Source of the DNA: Fimbriiglobus sp.
GTDB lineage: Bacteria; Planctomycetota; Planctomycetia; Gemmatales; Gemmataceae
NCBI GenBank assembly: GCA_025352585.1
Contig: JANXTD010000151.1
Coordinates: 1 to 5,778 of the forward strand
Reading direction: 5' to 3'
DNA length: 5,778 nt
Part shown: positions 1-5,778 of the stretch, piece after piece
How positions within the stretch are numbered: position 1 is the first letter of the stretch
Layout of the letters: each line of letters begins with the position of its first letter
The notes under the pieces: model-generated
What the model was told of the DNA's origin: nothing
What the model saw: only the letters and a program-made list of their open reading frames with translations
The model's database searches: none
Made by a program: the position numbers and the translations under genes

Positions 1-187
1 AGTTCTCCCAGCCGGCTTGCCGGAAAATGCTCTTCAACGTTTTGCGGGCGACGCGGTCCGGCGGACTCCCCGCGACCGTCACTTTGCCCGGTTTCGTAGG
101 ATGCTCGAACTGGCGGTGGCTACCCCTCTGCGAGACCCGGACCCAGCCCTCGTCGGCCAGCCGCCGCAGAACTTCGCGCACCGTCAT
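1..187 (-). CDS. hicA: HicA-family type II toxin (mRNA interferase), 3' end cut by window edge
   Basis: Reading the minus strand from the ATG at 187 gives 62 residues before the window ends, so the gene is almost complete but its stop is not seen. The protein starts MTVREVLRRLADEGW, continues with the family signature RGSHRQFEHP (residues 21-30) and KVTVAG, and ends with TLKSIFRQAGW (residues 50-60). This matches the small dsRBD-like HicA fold: helix, strands carrying the G-S-H motif, and a C-terminal helix. His24 in GSH is the expected catalytic residue. HicA proteins usually have about 60-80 residues, so little is missing. In the family HicA cleaves mRNA and is neutralised by HicB, usually encoded next to it; here hicB would lie just left of the window, which I cannot confirm. 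The start is supported by a GGAGG five bases upstream. The gene follows the cytochrome gene by 81 nt on the same strand but probably has its own promoter. Confidence 0.88.
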   Translation of the reverse strand, partial: MTVREVLRRLADEGWVRVSQRGSHRQFEHPTKPGKVTVAGSPPDRVARKTLKSIFRQAGWEN

Positions 188-192
188 GCCGG

Positions 193-197
193 CCTCC
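193..197 (-). promoter_or_regulatory. Ribosome binding site of hicA
   Basis: The minus strand reads GGAGG here, with five bases (CCGGC) before the ATG at 187. It fixes the hicA start and is a stronger Shine-Dalgarno than anything in front of the cytochrome gene. Confidence 0.75.
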
Positions 198-220
198 AGA
201 CCTGCGAACCCGTCGGGCAG

Positions 221-257
221 ATTCTACGCAAGATTAACCCGTGTTGCACCAGGTGCA
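221..257 (-). promoter_or_regulatory. Candidate hicA promoter with overlapping palindromic operator
   Basis: On the minus strand TAGAAT (226-221) matches five of six bases of the -10 consensus. It lies 17 bp after GTGCAA (249-244), a weak -35 with three of six matches. Transcription would start near 214, giving a leader of about 27 nt that contains the GGAGG site. A perfect 13-bp palindrome, TGCACC-A-GGTGCA (245-257), overlaps the -35. HicB-type antitoxins commonly repress their own operon through palindromic operators, so this is a plausible operator, but that role is inferred. The loop is too short and no T-run follows, so it is not a convincing terminator for the cytochrome gene. Confidence 0.35.
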
Positions 258-268
258 GCGCGAGTTGC

Positions 269-3200
269 TTACGGCTTCGCCCCGCGGCGCTCGTCGTACA
301 GCGGGTCGCGCGGGTCGTCGCTCACGAACCACGGCTTGCCGTCGCGCAGGTACATCTTCCGCTGCTCCTCGCCGTTGAGCGGCCGCGCCCCCACCCGTCC
401 GAAGACGCCGATCTGGTTGCCCGCCTCGTCCACCGCCCGGTCGCGGTCGAGGCCACGCGACACCGCCAGCACCTCGCCGTGCGGCGGCCGGTAGGTCGCC
501 ACCAGCCGCGGCGTCGGCTTGGGGCTGAAGCCGTCGTACCCCGGCGTCTCCGGCGACGTGAGCTGGACCACGCGCAGGCCGTTGCGGCCGTCGGCCACGT
601 AGGCGAACGTGCTCGTGTAGGTGATGCCGAGCTTCACGTCCCGCGCGTCGTTGAGGTGCCCGCCGGCCGTGAACGCCTGCTCGAACTTCGGCTCCGCGGC
701 GCGGGTGATGTCGAGGATCACCAGCCCCTTCGCCCCGGCCGCGACGTAAGCACGGGTCCGCGCCAGATAGACCGCGTTCGCCTCGGGCATCCGCAGCACG
801 GCGAGTGGGACCGGGCAGGCCGGGTTGGTCGCGTCGAGGACCTTGACGCCCTCCTCGTCACAGACGTAGGCGTAGCGGAACTGCACCGCCACCATCTTCG
901 GCTTGCGCAGGTGCGGTGCCCCGACGGTCGCCGTCACGACCGGCTTCTTCGGGTCGTCGATGTCGAGCACCACCACCCCGGCGTCACATGAGACATAGGC
1001 ATAATGACCGGCGATGGCGACGTGCTTGGCCCCCGTCAGCAACCCGTCGGGGTTGAAGGTCAGTTCGCGCTTCAGGAAGTTGTTGACCGGGTTGCCGTCG
1101 ATGGTCGTCGCCGCGCCGGTGAGGATCAGCCCTTCGTGCGAGTCGCAAATGTAGAGGTAGCCGAACAGCGGGTGAATCGGGCCTTCCTTGTTCTCGGGCA
1201 TCCGCGTGCGGGTCGGATCGACGGCGACCGTCGTCGGGGCGGCGACGAAGTTGGCGTGCCGCGACGGCAGGTGGAATCGCTGCCCGGCCGGCGACACCGG
1301 GGCGGTCGTGATGCGCTCCGCGAAGCCCTTGTTGTCGATGAAGGCGATGTCGAACACCCGGACGCCGCCGTCGCCGCAGGCCGCGTACAGGTATTCGCCG
1401 CGGTGCTGGACCATCAGCACTTCGGACTTCCTGAACGGCTCCCGCAACCCCGTGCCCACGTCGCGGCCGGGGTGCTCGTGGGCTTCGTGCAACAGCCCGC
1501 CCTTGGCCGCGTGTTTGCCGAAGCTCTCGGGGTACGCCCAGCGGTGCAGGTCGCTGCCGAGGACCGCTTGCGGCTCGCCGGTCTCCGTCACGGCGACCGC
1601 GTACAGCCCCTCCTCGCCGCCGGCCAGCCAGGCGTACTTGCCGATCAGGTTCGTGTACCCGGTGCCCTGCATCAAGAGTTGGGCCATCCAGGCGTTGTTG
1701 TCGTCGGCCTTCGAGACGTGGCAGTCGGTACACTGCTTGGTCTCGCGCGCCCCCCGGCCGCGCACGGTGTGCGGCACGTTGGTGCTGAACGCCGTGCCGC
1801 CGAAGCCCTCGGCCGAAATCGTCTGCTGCTGGACGTAAATCGACTCGCGGTTGCCGGTGTAGCTGCCGACGTGGATGGCGCAACTCGACCGGGCTGGGTT
1901 GACGCGGTTGCCCGTCACGTCGCCGTCGCGGGCCAGCATGTACATGTCGTCGCGCAACGTCTGGAAGTTGTACGCCGTGAAGTTGCGCTGCACGTCGCCG
2001 TCGGCGTGCAGGTTCGGGGCTTTGACGTTCGCCCGCTGCGGCAAGTGACACCCGACGCAGCTCGGGTTCCACGCCGAGTGGCACGCAATACAGCTCATGT
2101 TGTCGCTGCGGTGGGCCGTACACTTCTCGCCGCCGGCCGGCAGGTCGCCCCAGACGGTCTTGCCGTCCTCGACGCGGACGGTCTTCGCCAGGGCAGACTT
2201 TTCGTTGTACCGGGCGTGTCCCTTCTCGATGGTGTCGCGCGTCTGGACCATCTCCCACTGGAGACCCTTCTCGACGCACGAGTTTTGGAAGTACCGCTTG
2301 CCCCCCTTGGGTCCGTCGCGGACCTCGAAGCGGGGTGCCCCGAACGGCGTCTTGAGCGCGAGCAGGTTGCGGCCCTTGCCGTCGGGCGCGGACGTGTAAC
2401 TCGCCGGCCCGGAGGTCTTCAGGGTCGTGTACTTCTCCGCGGTTCCGTGGCAGTCGATGCACGAAATCTCGGTCCCGGCGCGGACCTCCATTTGCAGGCG
2501 GTTGTTGCCGTGCATGTCCTGGACGAAGTGGCAGTCGATGCAGTGCATCCCCTTCTCCATGTGGATGTCCATGAGGTGCACGGGGTTGCCGGCCCCGCAC
2601 GCCGCGACCTTGTCCTCGGCCTGCCGCGCGGCCAGCGGGCCGGTCACGGGGTCGTCGAAGCGCGCGTTGCGGTGGAACTCGCGGTCGCGGTTGGGCCGGT
2701 CGATCGCCGCCGCCAACTTCAACGCGCTCGGGGGTCCGACGGGGTCGCCGGCGTGGTCGCGTAGCTCGCCGACGCGGTCCTTCTTGAAGACCGCGCGGAA
2801 GGCCCAGCCGTGGCTGTGGAAGTCGGCGAAGTGCTGCTTCGCCAACTGCGGGTTGAGCTTCGACAGCTCCGCGACGAACTCCGGGTCCGACAGCTTGCCC
2901 CGCGCCGCCGACTCGTTCGGGTTTCGGCTCAGCGTGCGGATCAGTTCGGTCGCCGTGGGGTCGTGCTGCCGCGTCGGGTACATCAGGGCCGCTTCGGTCT
3001 CCTCGTCGTACCACATGTAGCCGAGGTAGCTGTTCATCACGGTCGTGCCGGGGTGGACGTGACAGACCATGCACTGGCTCGTCGGGATGGCGTTGGTGAA
3101 CTTGTGGGCGATGGGGTGCCCCGACTCGCCCTTCGGGATCGTCGGGTCGGTCGAGGCGGTCGTCCCGCGGTTCCCGTACTCGGCGTAAGGGCCGGAGTGG

Positions 3201-4276
3201 ATCCGCGACCGGTCGTTGGCGTAAATCACGTGGCACGCCGTGCAGCCGCTGCTGCGGTAGTCGCCGGCGTGGTCGTTGGTGCCGAGGAAGTTCAGGGTCG
3301 GGTCAAACAATCTAGTCTTGTTCAGACTTACCAAAACCGGGTCGGTGCGGTTGCCCGTACCCAGGCCGCGGACGCTCAGGCGGGTGCGCGGGCGTCCGGG
3401 TTCTTCGAGGCGCTCGGGGATGCCGATTTCGGGGCTGAAGCGGCCGCCCGGCTCGAAGATCCGCAGGACGTTGCCCGGCTGCGATGACTCGAAGCGCGGC
3501 AGCGGTTCGAGGTACGGCACGACGCCCTTCTTGTCGATCTCCTCCTGCGTCGGCGGCGGGTACGTCTTCAACCGCAGCGGTGCCCCCCGGCTGCCGTAAG
3601 CTTCGCCGTAGCGGGCGCGCTTGTTGGGCACGGAGCCGTTGTTGTACAGGGCCGCGCCCCACAACATGCACCCGGTCGTCATGAGCTGCTTGCGGTTCGT
3701 CTGCACCTCCTTGGGGTGGCAGCCGGCCGTGCCGCAACTGATGTGGGCGACGCGGAAGTCCCCCGGATTGACGAACCGCACGAACTCCGGCGACTCGTGG
3801 TTGAGCAGCGCGTAACTGCGCACCGGGTTCGCCGAACTCGGCCACATCTGCGGGTTGACCGCGGCGACGTGCGCCCGGCGGATGTCGGACGCCGTGGCGT
3901 CGCCGCCGTGGCAGTCGGTGCAACCGATGCGCAAAGTCGCCTTGCCGTGCGGGTCACACACCGTCTGGTGGCAGACGACGCAGCCGACCGACTTAGCGTG
4001 GGCCTCGGCGGCGGTCTGCTTCATGAGTTGCAGGTCGGCGAACTGCGGCGGCATCGGGTACGGGTCGGCCGGGTCGGTGGACCACTGCGGGTCGTTCAGG
4101 TCGCGCGTCGGGTTGCCGAACGGCAGCAGCCCGCCCGAGGTCAAGTTCTCGGCGACGCGCGGCAGCGGGTCGGCCGGGTAGTTGGCCGGTGCCCCGAGCG
4201 CAAAAGCGAGCGTCAGCAGCGGCGGCAGGGCGAGGGCCAAGGCGCGGGCGACGGTCAGCGGGCCGGCGGTTGCCAT
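269..4276 (-). CDS. Exported decaheme c-type cytochrome fused to a seven-repeat LVIVD beta-propeller
   Basis: This 1335-residue protein opens with a Sec-type signal peptide: a hydrophobic Ala/Leu stretch at about residues 10-28 and likely cleavage after APA (29-31). No other membrane segment is evident, so a periplasmic or surface location is expected. Nine CXXCH heme motifs have their first Cys at 99, 119, 345, 402, 579, 606, 729, 740 and 849. A tenth motif, CGTAGCH (181-187), is a CX4CH site like those in Desulfovibrio cytochrome c3. From about residue 881 to 1240 there are seven repeats of the type YAYV-x5-G-x-x-V-LDI, near 881, 962, 1040, 1092, 1135, 1176 and 1224. They match LVIVD repeats and suggest a seven-bladed propeller. 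The likely role is electron transfer, with the propeller as a docking or binding surface; no substrate can be named. CTAH (719-722) and CAIH (799-802) resemble incomplete heme motifs. The ATG at 4276 is chosen because the signal peptide follows it directly; no strong Shine-Dalgarno precedes it. The gene ends in TAA. No cytochrome maturation gene is in the window. Confidence 0.9.
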   Translation of the reverse strand: MATAGPLTVARALALALPPLLTLAFALGAPANYPADPLPRVAENLTSGGLLPFGNPTRDLNDPQWSTDPADPYPMPPQFADLQLMKQTAAEAHAKSVGCVVCHQTVCDPHGKATLRIGCTDCHGGDATASDIRRAHVAAVNPQMWPSSANPVRSYALLNHESPEFVRFVNPGDFRVAHISCGTAGCHPKEVQTNRKQLMTTGCMLWGAALYNNGSVPNKRARYGEAYGSRGAPLRLKTYPPPTQEEIDKKGVVPYLEPLPRFESSQPGNVLRIFEPGGRFSPEIGIPERLEEPGRPRTRLSVRGLGTGNRTDPVLVSLNKTRLFDPTLNFLGTNDHAGDYRSSGCTACHVIYANDRSRIHSGPYAEYGNRGTTASTDPTIPKGESGHPIAHKFTNAIPTSQCMVCHVHPGTTVMNSYLGYMWYDEETEAALMYPTRQHDPTATELIRTLSRNPNESAARGKLSDPEFVAELSKLNPQLAKQHFADFHSHGWAFRAVFKKDRVGELRDHAGDPVGPPSALKLAAAIDRPNRDREFHRNARFDDPVTGPLAARQAEDKVAACGAGNPVHLMDIHMEKGMHCIDCHFVQDMHGNNRLQMEVRAGTEISCIDCHGTAEKYTTLKTSGPASYTSAPDGKGRNLLALKTPFGAPRFEVRDGPKGGKRYFQNSCVEKGLQWEMVQTRDTIEKGHARYNEKSALAKTVRVEDGKTVWGDLPAGGEKCTAHRSDNMSCIACHSAWNPSCVGCHLPQRANVKAPNLHADGDVQRNFTAYNFQTLRDDMYMLARDGDVTGNRVNPARSSCAIHVGSYTGNRESIYVQQQTISAEGFGGTAFSTNVPHTVRGRGARETKQCTDCHVSKADDNNAWMAQLLMQGTGYTNLIGKYAWLAGGEEGLYAVAVTETGEPQAVLGSDLHRWAYPESFGKHAAKGGLLHEAHEHPGRDVGTGLREPFRKSEVLMVQHRGEYLYAACGDGGVRVFDIAFIDNKGFAERITTAPVSPAGQRFHLPSRHANFVAAPTTVAVDPTRTRMPENKEGPIHPLFGYLYICDSHEGLILTGAATTIDGNPVNNFLKRELTFNPDGLLTGAKHVAIAGHYAYVSCDAGVVVLDIDDPKKPVVTATVGAPHLRKPKMVAVQFRYAYVCDEEGVKVLDATNPACPVPLAVLRMPEANAVYLARTRAYVAAGAKGLVILDITRAAEPKFEQAFTAGGHLNDARDVKLGITYTSTFAYVADGRNGLRVVQLTSPETPGYDGFSPKPTPRLVATYRPPHGEVLAVSRGLDRDRAVDEAGNQIGVFGRVGARPLNGEEQRKMYLRDGKPWFVSDDPRDPLYDERRGAKP

Positions 4277-4322
4277 CGGTTCATCCCAGTCGTGTGTCGA
4301 GCCGGCGGAGCGCCCAACTCCC

Positions 4323-4352
4323 CCTGTACCCCGACCCCGGCACGGCTGTCAA
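4323..4352 (-). promoter_or_regulatory. Candidate promoter of the multiheme cytochrome gene
   Basis: The minus strand carries a perfect -35 hexamer TTGACA (4352-4347). It is followed after 18 bp by TACAGG (4328-4323), which matches only three of six bases of the -10 consensus. The predicted start of transcription, near 4316, would give a leader of about 40 nt before the ATG at 4276. The weak -10 in a GC-rich setting makes this a moderate call only. Confidence 0.35.
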
Positions 4353-4559
4353 CCCGACGGCGCGGGCGGTGGGGCACGACACGCTTAAGTTGGGCATCCG
4401 CAGCCTTCACGCGGGTTGCCGTGTACCGGAAGTGGGTAAACGCGACACTGTGCCGTTGACTAAGCGATTTGGCGGGCTAACATGACTGAGCAATCCTGGC
4501 AAGTCCAACTTTGTACCGTTTTCGGGTTGTGGACGCCATTTTTGGCGAAATCTCTCACC

Positions 4560-4588
4560 TTGACCTTTTGCTCTATAGCCCTTATAGC
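4560..4588 (+). promoter_or_regulatory. Candidate sigma70-type promoter for the two-gene unit
   Basis: TTGACC (4560-4565) matches five of six -35 bases. A spacer of exactly 17 bp leads to TATAGC (4583-4588), which matches four of six -10 bases. Transcription would start near 4595, giving a leader of about 31 nt that contains the strong RBS of the gene at 4626. This is the best promoter-like arrangement in the window. Confidence 0.5.
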
Positions 4589-4589
4589 C
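4574..4589 (+). repeat. Direct repeat TATAGCC x2 overlapping the -10 element
   Basis: TATAGCC occurs at 4574-4580 (starting with the T of CTATAGCC) and again at 4583-4589, a period of 9 bp. The second copy contains the proposed -10 hexamer. It may be a regulator site for the downstream pair or may be chance; nothing in the sequence decides this. Confidence 0.3.
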
Positions 4590-4612
4590 ACCGGCGTGAC
4601 GCGGTGAATCAC

Positions 4613-4619
4613 GGGAGGA
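4613..4619 (+). promoter_or_regulatory. Ribosome binding site of the 148-residue gene
   Basis: GGGAGGA ends six bases before the ATG at 4626, a strong Shine-Dalgarno at good spacing. It fixes the start there. An in-frame TGA at 4605-4607 excludes any longer N-terminus. Confidence 0.75.
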
Positions 4620-4625
4620 ACGAGA

Positions 4626-5072
4626 ATGGTCAAAGCTAAAAAAGTACGTCGCGAATTCGTCCGACTCAACTTCACCAGTGGTGAAGTGATTGTGTCTACT
4701 CGCGACATGGATGTCTTCGTGATTAGCGCCGCGAAAGCCGTCGAGGCTTGCCAGGTCGAGGTCAAAAAAGACGAATACGTCGAGCGGTTCAGCAGTCAGT
4801 TTTTAGCCCCACTCCACGAGTGGTGTTTGATCAACGCGGACAAAATTCGCGGCTGCTACCTCGCCGTACCCAGTGACCACGTTCCGGTGTTCGTGGTGAC
4901 CAACTCCCGGCGATTCGACTTCGAGTTCGCTGAAAAAGTCGCGGCCATAGAGTTACAACTCGCTCAAGCGGGTTGGCAGGTCAACGTCTTGCAACTCCCG
5001 GACGCGGATGACGAGTCACTCGCCACGTTTATCGACTTAGAAAAGGCGCTCCAAGTTTATGCCAACGGCTGA
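4626..5072 (+). CDS. Hypothetical 148-residue alpha/beta protein, first gene of an overlapping pair
   Basis: I do not recognise a named family. The start is well supported by GGGAGGA just upstream and a stop codon 21 nt before the ATG. The N-terminus is basic (VKAKKVRRE). Two short strands follow (FVRLNF, EVIVST), then a long predicted helical stretch (residues 30-73). After that come strand VPVFVVTNS (86-94), helix FEFAEKVAAIELQLAQAG (99-116), strand WQVNVLQLP (117-125) and an acidic C-terminal helix (126-145). There is no signal peptide or membrane segment, so it is probably cytoplasmic. The strand-helix-strand half vaguely recalls a minimal nucleotidyltransferase-like fold, but the GS and DxD catalytic motifs are not visible, so this is only a suggestion. 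It overlaps the next gene by 14 nt, which implies co-translation and a shared function, possibly as the antitoxin or partner of the HEPN-like protein. Base composition is clearly lower in GC than the cytochrome gene, hinting at acquisition. Confidence 0.75.
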   Translation: MVKAKKVRREFVRLNFTSGEVIVSTRDMDVFVISAAKAVEACQVEVKKDEYVERFSSQFLAPLHEWCLINADKIRGCYLAVPSDHVPVFVVTNSRRFDFEFAEKVAAIELQLAQAGWQVNVLQLPDADDESLATFIDLEKALQVYANG

Positions 5073-5433
5073 CCAACACAGAGTCAAGGTCGCAGGCAAC
5101 CGTAAGTTCCTTGCCACCATTCCTCTCGACGACTACTCCGACTGGGTGGTCGTTGTCGCGTTCTACACAGCGCTCCACGTCGTCGATCAGTTGCGGGCCA
5201 CGCTGGGCCACGGGCACAGCCGGGGGCACACAGATCGTCGCGCGTACATTCAGCGAGAGCACCCTAAAATCCACACCCACTACCACCTGCTAGAAAACGG
5301 GTCGTTGCTGGCACGTTACGAGTCCAACAGTGACTTCTTCGCCCGCTACCAACCTCAAGATATCACCGACAACCTTCTCGCTTTACGGCTCGTCTCGATC
5401 GAAGAGTATGCCCGCACGCTGATCGCCGGCTAA
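5059..5433 (+). CDS. Small helical protein, possible HEPN-like domain
   Basis: This 124-residue protein is predicted mostly helical and cytoplasmic. Residues 27-48, beginning SDWVVVVAFYTALHVVD, have the pattern of the first long helix in HEPN-type small proteins (D-W-x-x-x-x-A-x-Y-x-A-L-H). It is followed by a His/Arg-rich stretch, GHGHSRGHTDRRAYIQREH (50-68). R61 and H68 are spaced as RX6H, within the R-X4-6-H range of HEPN ribonuclease motifs, and HYHLLENGSLLARYES (74-89) follows as a further helix. HEPN proteins often act as RNases in toxin-antitoxin and defence systems, but the family assignment rests on pattern recognition and the catalytic role is inferred. The ATG lies 14 nt inside the upstream gene in another frame, which favours translational coupling; only a weak AAGG is seen before it. 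The gene ends with TAA only 2 bp from the stop of the opposing recombinase gene. Confidence 0.7.
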   Translation: MPTADQHRVKVAGNRKFLATIPLDDYSDWVVVVAFYTALHVVDQLRATLGHGHSRGHTDRRAYIQREHPKIHTHYHLLENGSLLARYESNSDFFARYQPQDITDNLLALRLVSIEEYARTLIAG

Positions 5434-5435
5434 CG

Positions 5436-5778
5436 CTACTCCGCCCCCGTCGCCGGCTTGCCGCCGCGCGGGTGGTACTTCGCGTGGATCGCTTTGAGGC
5501 GGTCCCGATCGACGTGGGTGTAGTGCTGCGTCGTGTTGATCGAGGCGTGGCCCAGCAGCTCCTGCACCGTGCGCAGGTCCGCGCCGCCGGCCAAGACGTG
5601 CGTCGCGAAGCTGTGCCGGAGCGTGTGCGGCGAAACGGTCGTCGGCAGGCCGGCGCGGGCGCAATACTTCTTGACGATCTTCCACAACACGATCCGCGTG
5701 AGTTGCTTGCCCGAACGGCTCGTGAACAGCACCGTAGCGCCCGTGTCGCTCGGCTTCGCGAAGGCGACGCGGCCCTCG
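5436..5778 (-). CDS. xerD: XerC/XerD-type tyrosine recombinase, C-terminal catalytic part (5' end outside window)
   Basis: The minus-strand frame stays open from the right edge to a TAG at 5438-5436 and gives 113 residues, so the N-terminal part is missing only because the window ends. It contains the tyrosine recombinase catalytic box: [12 protein letters not shown] (His and Arg of HxxR at visible residues 51 and 54), LLGHAS (His77) and the nucleophile Tyr86 in TQHYTHV. The stretch [13 protein letters not shown] and the ending KYHPRGG closely follow XerD. The upstream portion EGRVAFAKP...[11 protein letters not shown] is where Xer proteins have the beta-hairpin and LF(x)SxxG segment. XerC/XerD resolve chromosome dimers at dif; related enzymes move integrative elements. 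The HPR tail favours XerD over a phage integrase, but XerC or a paralogue is possible. A GTG at 5732 is internal, not a start, because homology continues upstream of it. Confidence 0.88.
   Translation of the reverse strand, partial: EGRVAFAKPSDTGATVLFTSRSGKQLTRIVLWKIVKKYCARAGLPTTVSPHTLRHSFATHVLAGGADLRTVQELLGHASINTTQHYTHVDRDRLKAIHAKYHPRGGKPATGAE

Larger units (their letters stand above)
4277..4625. other. Divergent intergenic region between the cytochrome and the plus-strand gene pair
   Basis: These 349 bases hold no gene I can support. The left part is GC-rich and carries the cytochrome promoter candidate. From about 4440 onward the DNA is much less GC-rich: 47% in 4501-4560 against 77% in 541-600 inside the cytochrome gene. 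The right part holds the promoter and RBS of the gene at 4626. A second plus-strand promoter-like pair, TTGACT (4456-4461) and TAACAT (4478-4483) with a 16-bp spacer, lies upstream. A small hairpin CGCCA-TTTT-TGGCG sits at 4534-4547. A 41-codon open frame (4482-4607) is in the same frame as the gene at 4626 but has no clear RBS. No tRNA, CRISPR repeat or transposon end was seen. Confidence 0.6.

Noticed and set aside
17..991. 324-codon open frame on the plus strand
   Set aside because: It runs antisense to both hicA and the 3' part of the cytochrome gene, with shadow-like Arg/His/Val composition.
1004..2764. 586-codon open frame on the plus strand
   Set aside because: It lies antisense to the heme and propeller region, is rich in Val/Arg/Ala repeats and has no recognisable motif; the real coding strand has ten heme motifs here.
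984..3236. 750-codon open frame on the minus strand
   Set aside because: It overlaps the cytochrome gene in another frame, is extremely Arg/Pro-rich and low in complexity, and has no domain; it is a shadow caused by high GC content.
4534..4547. Hairpin CGCCA-TTTT-TGGCG as a terminator
   Set aside because: The stem is only 5 bp with no T-run after it, and no gene ends upstream of it on either strand.
4460..4765. 101-codon open frame on the minus strand across the intergenic region
   Set aside because: It is antisense to the start of the well-supported gene at 4626 and its promoter, and shows no family resemblance.
5732..5732. GTG at 5732-5730 as the start of a short recombinase
   Set aside because: Xer-like sequence continues upstream in frame to the window edge, so this codon is internal.

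Overview
The window looks like a piece of a high-GC bacterial chromosome. A planctomycete of the Gemmata type is the best guess. This rests on the very GC-rich codon use of the main gene, the lack of a clear Shine-Dalgarno in front of it, and the style of the large secreted multiheme protein. No marker gene proves the taxonomy, so it is an inference.

Layout, left to right. (1) Positions 1-187, minus strand: the nearly complete 5' part of a HicA-type mRNA interferase gene that runs off the left edge. It has a good ribosome binding site and a candidate promoter and palindromic operator just upstream; its HicB antitoxin would be expected just outside the window. (2) Positions 269-4276, minus strand: one very large gene for an exported 1335-residue protein. 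It has nine CXXCH motifs plus one CX4CH motif (ten candidate c-type hemes), followed by seven LVIVD-like repeats that should form a beta-propeller. This gene fills about 70% of the window. (3) Positions 4277-4625: a divergent intergenic region with a candidate promoter for the cytochrome on the minus strand and a good sigma70-like promoter plus RBS for the plus-strand pair. Its right half is clearly less GC-rich than the cytochrome gene. (4) Positions 4626-5433, plus strand: two small genes overlapping by 14 nt. The first is an unrecognised 148-residue alpha/beta protein, the second a 124-residue helical protein resembling HEPN-like domains. The arrangement resembles a toxin-antitoxin or other small defence module, but that is unproven. 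(5) Positions 5436-5778, minus strand: the C-terminal catalytic part of a XerC/XerD tyrosine recombinase, which converges on the previous gene with only 2 bp between the stop codons.

The cytochrome is probably a periplasmic electron-transfer protein and appears to be its own transcription unit. The flanks (HicA, the small overlapping pair, the recombinase) look like accessory material around it. The most interesting items are the decaheme-propeller fusion with its CX4CH site, and the overlapping pair with a HEPN-like member and an unknown partner.
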